From Mycolicibacterium neworleansense (lineage in GTDB: Bacteria > Actinomycetota > Actinomycetes > Mycobacteriales > Mycobacteriaceae), in NCBI RefSeq assembly GCF_001245615.1, contig NZ_CWKH01000001.1, positions 1,798,001 through 1,862,000 on the forward strand: a stretch of DNA of 64,000 nucleotides. The letters are read 5' to 3'. Positions 1 through 6,831 of this stretch are shown here, piece by piece (the stretch's first letter is position 1; every line of letters starts with the position of its first letter). The translations under genes and the position numbers were made by a program. The notes below the pieces were generated by a model that saw only the letters and a program-made list of their open reading frames with translations, had not been told where the DNA came from and ran no database searches.

Positions 1-439
1 GGATGAGCACGTTGACCAGCGCGATGCCTCCCGTGGCCACCAGCGTTCCGCCGATCACCACATACGGGCCGTCCAACACCCGCACGACCAGGCCGATGCT
101 CAGGATCACCAGGGCGACCGAGATAGCCCGGCCCAACCCGATCCGGCGGGCCAACCACGGCGCCGTCAGACCCGCCGCGGCAAAGCACAGTCCCGGCAGG
201 GTGGTCAGCACACCGGCCCAGACTGCCGAGGCGCCGAGCGATTCACGCATCTCTCCGAGTACCGGTCCGATGCTGGTGATCGCCGGACGCAGGTTCAGTG
301 CGGTCAGGATCACCGCCACGACCAGCAGGGCCCCGCCCGCCGCCATCGTCCCGGGACGGACCTCTACGGCACCGTCCAGCTCGAGCTCCAGATCGTGCTC
401 GTAACCGTTCAGGGATTCGTTGCGCAGGGACCGACTCAC
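1..439 (-). CDS. MFS transporter, CynX/NimT-like, 5' part only
   Basis: This is the N-terminal part of a membrane transporter; the gene runs off the left edge. Reading the minus strand from GTG at 439 gives an acidic N-terminal tail of about 27 residues (VSRSLRNESLNGYEHDLE...) and then hydrophobic helices with the stretch LNLRPAITSIGPVLGEM, which is typical of the cyanate/nitroimidazole (CynX/NimT) branch of the major facilitator superfamily. It is divergent from the FadR-type regulator that starts at 487, with a 47-bp gap holding a near-perfect palindrome, so that regulator probably controls it. The substrate cannot be read from this fragment. Confidence 0.8.
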   Translation of the reverse strand, partial: MSRSLRNESLNGYEHDLELELDGAVEVRPGTMAAGGALLVVAVILTALNLRPAITSIGPVLGEMRESLGASAVWAGVLTTLPGLCFAAAGLTAPWLARRIGLGRAISVALVILSIGLVVRVLDGPYVVIGGTLVATGGIALVNVLI

Positions 440-456
440 CCGGCTATAGTGCCATA

Positions 457-473
457 CATCCCATGATTGGATG
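457..473. promoter_or_regulatory. candidate operator of the FadR-type regulator
   Basis: A 17-bp palindrome, CATCC-c-ATGAT-t-GGATG, with one mismatched pair, lies between the divergent transporter start (439) and the regulator start (487). GntR/FadR-family proteins usually bind such a short palindrome next to their own gene. Its core ATGATTGGAT recurs at 54672-54681 in front of the luciferase-like monooxygenase gene. Confidence 0.5.
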
Positions 474-486
474 AAAGGACTTCAGC

Positions 487-1149
487 GTGCCGCTCGCCAC
501 AACGCGACGCACCGGCCTGGTCGACCAGGTCATCGAGCAGCTGCGCAGCCTGGTCACCTCCGGCGAGTGGCCGGTCGACAGCCGCATCCCCACCGAGCCC
601 GAGTTGGTCGAGGCGCTCGGCGTAGGGCGCAACACCGTGCGCGAAGCGATCCGGGCGTTGGCCCACAACGGCATCTTCGAAGTACGACAGGGGGCCGGCA
701 CTTACGTGCGCGCCACCAGCGAGGTATCGGGCGCACTGCGCCGGCTCTGCGGAACCGAGCTGCGCGATGTACTCCAGGTCCGGCGCTGCCTCGAAGTGGA
801 GGGGGCCCGCCTGGCCGCCGCCGCACGCACCGAGGCAGACCTCGCCGAACTACGCGCCCACCTGGCCCACACCGATACCACCGACCACGCGGAGTTCACC
901 CGTTCCGACACCGAGTTCCACCTGGCCGTCGTCCGGGCATCACACAACCCGGTACTGATCGAGATCTACCGCGGGCTGCTCGAGATGATCACCGCCAGCG
1001 TCGCGACCATGAGCGCCGCGCCCGGCGGCATGTTCCCGCACGACGAGCTGGTCGAGGCCATCGCCGCCGGCGATGTGGAGCGCGCCGGCCGCGAGGCCGC
1101 GGGCTTCCTCGACGAGCTCCTGGCCAGGACGCCGGCGCCGGACTGCTGA
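487..1149 (+). CDS. FadR-subfamily GntR transcriptional regulator
   Basis: A DNA-binding repressor or activator of 220 residues starting at GTG 487. The N-terminal winged helix (about residues 8-72) contains IPTEPELVEALGVGRNTVREA and the wing VRQGAGTYV, both GntR signatures. The rest is an all-helical FCD ligand-binding domain with the metal-site type pattern in which D and H residues are spaced along helices (TDHAEFTRSDTEFHLAVV, then ASHNPVL). It is divergent from a CynX/NimT-type transporter and likely senses a substrate or product of that transporter. No ligand can be assigned. Confidence 0.88.
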   Translation: MPLATTRRTGLVDQVIEQLRSLVTSGEWPVDSRIPTEPELVEALGVGRNTVREAIRALAHNGIFEVRQGAGTYVRATSEVSGALRRLCGTELRDVLQVRRCLEVEGARLAAAARTEADLAELRAHLAHTDTTDHAEFTRSDTEFHLAVVRASHNPVLIEIYRGLLEMITASVATMSAAPGGMFPHDELVEAIAAGDVERAGREAAGFLDELLARTPAPDC

Positions 1150-1159
1150 CGTCCCGAAC

Positions 1160-2557
1160 CTAGAACGGCGCGTCCTCCATGCGCGCCCGGGTCAGCGGCA
1201 GCCGCAACAACAGCCGTGCTCCGCCGAGTGGACTTTCCGTCAAAGCAGCTGTGCCGCCGTGCAATTCAGCCTGCTGAGCAACAAGGGCCAGACCCAGACC
1301 CGACCCCGACCGCGACGCGGTCGACCCGCGGGCGAACCGCTCGAACACCTCGGCCCGTTCAGCCTCGGGTACGCCAGAACCGTTGTCGTCCACCACGATC
1401 TGCACGTCGTCGGCCGAACTGACCGCACTGAGCCGGATTTCGGTGGCACCACCGTGCTTGACCGCGTTGGCGATCGCGTTGTCGATCACCAGGCGCAGGC
1501 CGGCAGGCATACCGAGCATCAACACCGTCGGCGACGGCATCAGGGTGGCCCGCAAGCCCGGATAGGTGCGCAGCGCGTCGTGCGCCGCGCGGTCGAGCAG
1601 CTCGGTGACATCCATCGGCACGAAATCCTCGACCGTGGTCAGCTCCCCCTGCGCCAACCGCTCCAGGGCGGTCAGGGTGCCCTCGATCCGGCTCTGCGTA
1701 CGCAGCACATCGCCGATCACCTCCTGCCGCTGCTCGGCAGTCATGTCGAGGGTGGACAGCACTTCCAGGTTGGTGCGCATCGCGGTCAGTGGGGTGCGCA
1801 ATTCATGGGAGGCCACCGCGGCGAAATCGCGGGCCGACTCGAGCGCGGCCTTGGTGCGCTCCTGTTCATTTCCGATGCGCGCGAGCATGCCCTCGACCGC
1901 TTCGGCGATCTGCACGGCCTCGCGGACACCGCGCACCTGCACCTCGTCGGGCTTGGACTGGGCGTTGATGGCGCGGGCCTGCTGAGCCAGCAGGCGGAAC
2001 GGGGTGATCATCACCAGCGAGATCATCCAGCCCACCACGATGGTGCTGCCGATGACGCCGCCGCAGATGAGCAACACCCGCAGGTGCAGCTCGTCGATCC
2101 GGCGTTGCGTCTCGGCCAGCGGCGCCCCGAGTGCGATGCTCGCCGGGCCCGCGGTGAAGGTGCGCACGCGGTACTCGACCCCGTCGATCGTGATGTTGGC
2201 GTAGCCGTTCTCCAGGCGCGGCAGGACGATGTCGCTGGGCACCGAGACACTGACGCCGCCGATGTGCGCGGTTCGGACCAGCCCGCCGTCATCGGGACTG
2301 GACTTGTCCGCCGCACCTTGTTTGGTGGCGCTGAGCAGCGTGCTCACGTCGCCGAGGCTGCTCAATGAATCCAGGCGCCGGTCCAGCTGGCTGTACTGGT
2401 CGTTGGTGACGCCGATCCACACCCAGGTGCCGAGCGTGATCACCGTGACCACCACCGACAGCGCGCCGACGATGACGATGGTGCGCAACGACAACACCCG
2501 CATCACCGGCCGCAGCACGGGCCGCAAGAGCTTGAGCACGCGCTCTTCGAGATTCAC
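1160..2557 (-). CDS. PrrB-like sensor histidine kinase, no adjacent response regulator
   Basis: Membrane-bound histidine kinase of 465 residues. It has a transmembrane helix near residues 26-48, an extracytoplasmic sensor loop, a second helix near 160-183, a HAMP linker, a HisKA domain with the phospho-acceptor His at about 251 (SHELRTPLTAMRTNLEVL) and an ATPase domain with NAIANAVKHG, DDNGSGV and GSGLGLALV. Long stretches match what I recall of M. tuberculosis PrrB, including RDFAAV-SHELRTPLTAM and the C-terminal GGTA...SPLGGARL. PrrB is normally encoded beside prrA, but here the neighbours are a FadR regulator and clpC2. GTG 2557 is chosen because the PrrB-like N-terminus begins there; 14 upstream in-frame codons look non-coding. 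Confidence 0.85.
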   Translation of the reverse strand: MNLEERVLKLLRPVLRPVMRVLSLRTIVIVGALSVVVTVITLGTWVWIGVTNDQYSQLDRRLDSLSSLGDVSTLLSATKQGAADKSSPDDGGLVRTAHIGGVSVSVPSDIVLPRLENGYANITIDGVEYRVRTFTAGPASIALGAPLAETQRRIDELHLRVLLICGGVIGSTIVVGWMISLVMITPFRLLAQQARAINAQSKPDEVQVRGVREAVQIAEAVEGMLARIGNEQERTKAALESARDFAAVASHELRTPLTAMRTNLEVLSTLDMTAEQRQEVIGDVLRTQSRIEGTLTALERLAQGELTTVEDFVPMDVTELLDRAAHDALRTYPGLRATLMPSPTVLMLGMPAGLRLVIDNAIANAVKHGGATEIRLSAVSSADDVQIVVDDNGSGVPEAERAEVFERFARGSTASRSGSGLGLALVAQQAELHGGTAALTESPLGGARLLLRLPLTRARMEDAPF

Positions 2558-2621
2558 CGGCGCTATCTTGCCCGATCCGCACGGGTGGCCTCCGGGCACT
2601 CCGCCCCCGGTCGCGCAAAAT

Positions 2622-2668
2622 CGTCAACTTTTGGTTGACGATGGAGCATCGTCAACTTAGAGTTGACG
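2622..2668 (+). promoter_or_regulatory. clpC2 promoter with two identical operator palindromes
   Basis: Two copies of the inverted repeat CGTCAAC-N5-GTTGACG occupy 2622-2640 and 2650-2668, with centres 28 bp apart. A sigma-A-type promoter can be read inside them: TTGACG at 2635-2640 as -35, a 17-bp spacer, TAGAGT at 2658-2663 as -10, which puts the transcription start at or next to the A of ATG 2670. The transcript would be leaderless, and a repressor on the two repeats would cover both promoter elements. The downstream protein has a helix-turn-helix, so autoregulation is the simplest reading. Confidence 0.65.
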
Positions 2669-2669
2669 C

Positions 2670-3425
2670 ATGAGCCAACCCGTCACCCTCACCAACCCGG
2701 TCCGCCTCGATGATCTCATCGGTGCGATCAAGAAGGCCCATACCGAACCACTGGAGCAATTGATCGACGCGGTGATCGCCGCCGACGCCCTCGGCGAGAT
2801 CGCCGACCACCTCATCGGACACTTCGTCGACCAGGCCCGCCGCTCGGGCGCCTCCTGGACCGACATCGGCAAAGCCATGGGCGTCACCAAACAGGCAGCC
2901 CAGAAACGTTTCGTGCCGAAGGTTCCCGATTTCGACCCGGCCGCACTCGACCCCAACGCCGGGTTCGGCCGGTTCACCCCCCGGGCCCGCAACGTCGTCG
3001 TCGTCTCGCAGAACACCGCGCACGCCGCGGGCAACGCCGAGATCACCCCTGAACACCTGCTGCTGGCACTGTTCGCCGAGCCCGACGGAATCGGAGCCAA
3101 ACTCCTTGTGAGTCAAGGCATCACCGCCGAAGCCGCCCGTGCCGCCATCACCCTGCCGCCGCCCGCCGAAAATGTCCCGGCATTGATCCCGTTCAACGGG
3201 GGCGCCAAGAAGGCGCTGGAACTGACCTTCCGCCAAGCACTTCGGCTAGGCCACAACTACATCGGCACCGAGCACATCCTGCTCGCCCTGGCCGAGGCCG
3301 AGGACGAGGACGGACCCCTGCACCGGCTCGGGGCCGACCCGCAGCGGTTCGAGACCGAGCTGGCCGCCGCCCTGGCACCGTTCATGGCCAAAGAGCAAGG
3401 AACTGCCACGGATTCCGGGGAATGA
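2670..3425 (+). CDS. clpC2: ClpC2-like protein: helix-turn-helix plus Clp N-domain repeats
   Basis: 251 residues with no ATPase domain, matching the size and order of M. tuberculosis Rv2667 (ClpC2). The N-terminal part is helical and has a helix-turn-helix at about 62-81 (ASWTDIGKAMGVTKQAAQKR). Residues ~100-240 form two Clp_N-type repeats (FTPRARNVVVVSQNTA...ITPEHLLLALF, then GHNYIGTEHILLALAE), the adaptor- and cyclomarin-binding fold of ClpC1. Family knowledge: ClpC2 can bind ligands that target the ClpC1 N-domain and so buffers the protease. The helix-turn-helix with paired palindromes over its promoter suggests that it represses itself and is released by the ligand. ATG 2670 immediately follows the second palindrome. 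Confidence 0.85.
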   Translation: MSQPVTLTNPVRLDDLIGAIKKAHTEPLEQLIDAVIAADALGEIADHLIGHFVDQARRSGASWTDIGKAMGVTKQAAQKRFVPKVPDFDPAALDPNAGFGRFTPRARNVVVVSQNTAHAAGNAEITPEHLLLALFAEPDGIGAKLLVSQGITAEAARAAITLPPPAENVPALIPFNGGAKKALELTFRQALRLGHNYIGTEHILLALAEAEDEDGPLHRLGADPQRFETELAAALAPFMAKEQGTATDSGE

Positions 3426-3453
3426 AAGCGGCCACGCATCCGTAGAACCAATC

Positions 3454-3879
3454 GTGAAACTCAATGACGCCGCACGCGAGTTGATCGGCGCGGGCGCCGA
3501 CGCCACCCTGGTCACGCTGAATCCCGACGGCAGCCCACAGGTCACGCTGGTCTGGGTGGCGTTGCGGTCCACGCCGGACGGCGACGAGCTCGTCACCGCA
3601 CATCTGGCCGAGCACAAGAAGGTCCGCAATGTACGCCGCGATCCCCGCGTCGCGGTGACGATCATCGAGCCGGGCCGGGTCGGCGAGGTGATGCGGCCGT
3701 ACCTGGCGATCAACGGCACCGCGCGCATCGTCGAGGGCGGCGCGCCCGAACTGCTCAAGGAGCTGGCGCAAACCCTGGCCGCCCCGGATGTTCCGTTCCC
3801 GCCGAAGGGCGCGCCGCCCGGATGGCTCACCCGCATCCGGATCGACAAGGTCGGCGGCGTCGGGCCCTGGGTGTCCTGA
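3454..3879 (+). CDS. PPOX-class F420-dependent enzyme (Rv1155-like)
   Basis: 141-residue split beta-barrel protein of the pyridoxamine-phosphate-oxidase-like superfamily. Recognisable parts are the opening strand pair ATLVTLNPDGSPQVTLVWVAL, HLAEHKKVRNVRRDPRVAVTI and a C-terminal R-x-DKVGG-GPWV strand. Actinobacterial members bind coenzyme F420 and reduce small molecules such as biliverdin-type or quinone-like substrates; the substrate here is unknown. GTG 3454 begins 28 nt after the clpC2 stop, so the two may share a transcript. Confidence 0.78.
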   Translation: MKLNDAARELIGAGADATLVTLNPDGSPQVTLVWVALRSTPDGDELVTAHLAEHKKVRNVRRDPRVAVTIIEPGRVGEVMRPYLAINGTARIVEGGAPELLKELAQTLAAPDVPFPPKGAPPGWLTRIRIDKVGGVGPWVS

Positions 3880-3915
3880 CCCAACCGGCTGTAACACGTT
3901 TCACTCTGTGCGATC

Positions 3916-4458
3916 ATGCCTGGCATGCCTCGCTGGTTTGCGTTCATGTTCACGGCCGTGGTGGCGGCTGTCACCGCCCTCATGGCCCCACCGGCGGCCT
4001 CGGCCGATGTCACCCCCATCGGCAACATCGGCCAGACGCTCCGGGTGGAGACGGACAACGGCATCATCGCCGACGTCACCGTGCACGACGTGCTCGCCAG
4101 TGACGTCCCGCCCGGCTGGGGCTGGAACGGCTCGCCGCGCTGGCGCGCGCAGGGCGGCCCGTGGCGGGTCCCGATCACGGTGACCACCATCCAGGCGCCC
4201 AACCCGTACGCCATGGCACTGGCGTTCACCTTCAACGGCGTCACGCCGTACGCCGACGCGTACGCGCCCAAGCACACCGATGCGCCCAACCGCCTCGAAG
4301 CGGCACTGCGCAACGCCCCGCCGGGAGCCACCGTCAACGGCGACGTCTACTGGGACGTCTACCGCGCGCTGGTCACCAATGTGGTGTTGACCGACACCAA
4401 GTCCGGAAAGCACCTGGCGCAATGGAATCTGTGGCAGCCGGGCGCCCCCCTGCCTTGA
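3916..4458 (+). CDS. secreted MPT63-like (DUF1942) protein
   Basis: 180-residue exported protein with a Sec signal peptide (hydrophobic core FAFMFTAVVAAVTALMA, AxA-type site near PPAASADV at about residue 30). The mature part starts with strand-rich PIGNIGQTLRVETDNGIIADVTVHDV and contains paired W and Y residues, similar in layout to the immunoglobulin-like MPT63/DUF1942 proteins; in M. tuberculosis the equivalent position is Rv2668, an exported protein. The MPT63 assignment is by pattern only. ATG 3916 is used; ATG 3925 would also leave a complete signal peptide. Confidence 0.68.
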   Translation: MPGMPRWFAFMFTAVVAAVTALMAPPAASADVTPIGNIGQTLRVETDNGIIADVTVHDVLASDVPPGWGWNGSPRWRAQGGPWRVPITVTTIQAPNPYAMALAFTFNGVTPYADAYAPKHTDAPNRLEAALRNAPPGATVNGDVYWDVYRALVTNVVLTDTKSGKHLAQWNLWQPGAPLP

Positions 4459-4973
4459 TCGGCCGCGCCACGGCAGCTGACGTTCCGGACCTCGCCGCGG
4501 TGGCAGCCACCACCTTTCCGCTGGCCTGTCCCCCGTCGGTGACGCCCGACAACGTCGCGGCGTTCATCGCCGAGACGCTGTCGGAGGAACGCTTCGCCGA
4601 GTACCTCACCGATCCGGACCGGATCGTGCTGGTGGCGCGGGATACCTCAATTACCGGCTACGTCATGCTGATTCACGGCGTCCCCGACGACGGTGACGTC
4701 CAGCGCGCCGTGACCCTGCGGCCCGCGCTGGAGCTGTCGAAGATCTATGTGCTGCCCGAGCACCACGGCAACGGGGTGGCCCAGGCCCTGATGACCGCTG
4801 CCTTGGACGCCGGGACCCGATCCGGCGCGGGTTGCGTGTGGCTTGGCGTCAACCAACTGAACCAACGCGCCCAGCGCTTCTACGCCAAGAACGGCTTCAC
4901 CGTCAGCGGCACCAAGACCTTCCGGCTCGGCAGCCGCATCGAGAACGACTACGTGATGGTCCGACCGGTCTAG
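4455..4973 (+). CDS. GNAT-family N-acetyltransferase
   Basis: About 172 residues, corresponding to Rv2669. The acetyl-CoA site is visible as LSKIYVLPEHHGNGVAQALM (motif A, V-x-P-x-x-x-G-x-G-x-A), followed by NQRAQRFYAKNGFTVSGT, the usual motif B. The proposed start is TTG 4455, which overlaps the upstream stop codon (TTGA) and gives the typical N-terminus LIGRATAADVPDLAAVAA. ATG 4422 is an in-frame alternative that would add 11 residues. The acceptor substrate is unknown. Translational coupling to the secreted protein gene is likely. Confidence 0.8.
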   Translation: MIGRATAADVPDLAAVAATTFPLACPPSVTPDNVAAFIAETLSEERFAEYLTDPDRIVLVARDTSITGYVMLIHGVPDDGDVQRAVTLRPALELSKIYVLPEHHGNGVAQALMTAALDAGTRSGAGCVWLGVNQLNQRAQRFYAKNGFTVSGTKTFRLGSRIENDYVMVRPV

Positions 4974-6007
4974 GCCGTTTTCTGCGCGGCGGCGGTCAGG
5001 GCCAGCAGACGCGACGTCGCCCGCAGGTACTTCTTCCGGAAACCGCCGGCCACCATCTCCGGGCTGAAAATGGTGTCCAGCTTGGTCCCCGACGCCAGCA
5101 CGGGAACACCCGCGTCGTACAGGCGGTCGGTCAGCGCCACGAGCCGCAGCGCCACACTCTGATCCTCGATCGGGTGCACCCCGGTGATGAATACCTCGGT
5201 GACGCCTTCGATCAGGGCGTGATACCGCGACGGGTGCATGGTCGCCAGATGCGCACACAGCGCGTCGAAGTCGTCGAGGGTCGCACCGGCGACGCCCTCG
5301 GCCCGCTGTGCCACCTCGTCATCGGAGAGCGGCTCGGGAGCCGGCGGCAGATCGCGATGCCGGTAGTCGGGGCCCTCGATGCGGACCGTGGTGAAGATCT
5401 GGGCCAGCGTGTTGATCTCGCGCAGGAAGTCCTGAGCGGCGAACCGCCCCTCGCCCAGCTGTTCGGGCAGGGTGTTCGAGGTGGCCGCGATCGACACCCC
5501 GCGCTCCACCAACGCCGAGAGCAGCCGCGAGATGAGCGTCGTGTTGCCCGGGTCGTCGAGCTCGAACTCGTCGATGCACACCACCACGTAATCCGACAGC
5601 AGGTCGATGCACTCGTTGTAGCCGAACACACCGGCCAGCTGCGTCAGCTCGCCGAACGTGGCGAACGCCGTCGGAGCCTCGCCCCCCGACAGCGTGTAAT
5701 ACGTCGAGGCCAGCAGGTGGGTCTTGCCGACGCCGAACCCACCGTCCAGATACAACCCCACCCCGGGCAGGACCTCACGCTTGCCGAACAGCTTCTTCTT
5801 GCCCGCCCGTCGCAGCGCGGCCTGCTCACAGAAACTGCGGCAGGACTGCACCGCGGCGGCCTGCGACGGTTCGGCGGGATCCGGGCGGTAGCTGTCGTAG
5901 CTGACGTCGGCGAACGTCGGCGGCGGAACCAACTGTGCGACCAGCCGCTCCGGCGTGACGGTGGGATGACGATCGGCGAGATGAGCGACGCCGCTGGACC
6001 CGTGCAT
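4970..6007 (-). CDS. zapE: ZapE/AFG1-like P-loop ATPase
   Basis: 345-residue AAA-type ATPase equivalent to Rv2670c. It shows Walker A GGFGVGKT at 89-96, Walker B VVCIDEFELDD, and sensor-type ALVERGVSIAATSNTLPEQL. Family knowledge: the proteobacterial ZapE protein acts at the division ring and mitochondrial AFG1 handles misfolded inner-membrane subunits; the mycobacterial role is unproven. ATG 6007 is chosen because the conserved part (HLADRHPTVTPERLVAQLVPPPTF) starts directly after it; 29 upstream in-frame codons overlap the divergent ribD promoter region and look spurious. Its stop overlaps the GNAT stop by 4 bp. Confidence 0.88.
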   Translation of the reverse strand: MHGSSGVAHLADRHPTVTPERLVAQLVPPPTFADVSYDSYRPDPAEPSQAAAVQSCRSFCEQAALRRAGKKKLFGKREVLPGVGLYLDGGFGVGKTHLLASTYYTLSGGEAPTAFATFGELTQLAGVFGYNECIDLLSDYVVVCIDEFELDDPGNTTLISRLLSALVERGVSIAATSNTLPEQLGEGRFAAQDFLREINTLAQIFTTVRIEGPDYRHRDLPPAPEPLSDDEVAQRAEGVAGATLDDFDALCAHLATMHPSRYHALIEGVTEVFITGVHPIEDQSVALRLVALTDRLYDAGVPVLASGTKLDTIFSPEMVAGGFRKKYLRATSRLLALTAAAQKTA

Positions 6008-6032
6008 GGGGGCAGCGTAGCGACGTGCTCCA

Positions 6033-6809
6033 ATGCAGTTCATGTCCGATGACACCGCCGGGCCCGACCTGACCGTGCTGGGAAACGTCGACAAAATCGC
6101 CGACGGCCGCCTGGCCGACTACTACGCCTACCCCGATGACCTGCAGCGATGTTGGGTAAGAGGCAATATGATCGCCAGCCTGGACGGCGGTGCCACCCAA
6201 GATGGCAAGTCCGGCGGGTTGGGTGGTCCGGGCGACCGGGCTGTGTTCAATCTCATGCGTCACGCTGCCGACGTCATCCTCATGGGCGCCGCGACCGTGC
6301 GGATCGAGAACTACTCCGGTGTGCAGCTGTCCGTCGCGCAACGGCAGGAACGCCAGCGTCGCGGGCAGGCGGAAGTCCCGCCGATCGCCGTCGTCACCGC
6401 ATCGGCCGAGCTCGACCACGACGCCAAGTTCTTCACCCGCACCGCGGTGCCGCCGCTGATCCTCACCGCCACCAAGACCGTCGCCGACGCGCGGCACCGG
6501 TTGGGCGGGGTCGCCGAGGTGCTCGACGCCTCCGGTGCCGACCCCACCCGTGTCGACCCGGCGGTGGCGCTGCGAATCCTCGCCGGACGCAAGCTCTTCC
6601 GGGTGCTGACCGAAGGCGGCCCAGCCCTGCTGAGCCTGCTGATCGAAAACGACCTGCTCGACGAGTTGTGCCTGACCGTGGCTCCGATCCTCGTCGGCGG
6701 CGTGGCCCGGCGCATCGCCACCGGCGCGGGCCAGGCACACACCCGGATGCGGCCCGCACACCTGCTCACCGACGACGAGGGCTACCTGTACACGCGCTAC
6801 GTCCGTTGA
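6033..6809 (+). CDS. ribD: RibD-like reductase (Rv2671 family)
   Basis: 258 residues of the bacterial dihydrofolate-reductase/RibD C-terminal fold. Diagnostic parts are NMIASLDGGATQDGKSGGLGGPGDRAVFNLMRHAADVILMGAATVR, the NADPH-binding LTEGGPALL, and DELCLTVAPILVGG. It corresponds to M. tuberculosis Rv2671, a putative pyrimidine reductase of riboflavin synthesis; that gene is known to provide a dihydrofolate-reductase bypass when overexpressed. The deaminase half found in full RibD proteins is absent, as in Rv2671. ATG 6033 is 25 bp from the divergent zapE start; ATG 6042 is an alternative. Confidence 0.87.
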   Translation: MQFMSDDTAGPDLTVLGNVDKIADGRLADYYAYPDDLQRCWVRGNMIASLDGGATQDGKSGGLGGPGDRAVFNLMRHAADVILMGAATVRIENYSGVQLSVAQRQERQRRGQAEVPPIAVVTASAELDHDAKFFTRTAVPPLILTATKTVADARHRLGGVAEVLDASGADPTRVDPAVALRILAGRKLFRVLTEGGPALLSLLIENDLLDELCLTVAPILVGGVARRIATGAGQAHTRMRPAHLLTDDEGYLYTRYVR

Positions 6810-6831
6810 ACGTGTCGCTACTGTGGTCAGC

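Noticed and set aside
3..404. Plus-strand 133-residue protein at the left edge
   Set aside because: It is Ser/Thr/Pro/Arg-rich shadow coding opposite the clear transporter N-terminus on the minus strand.
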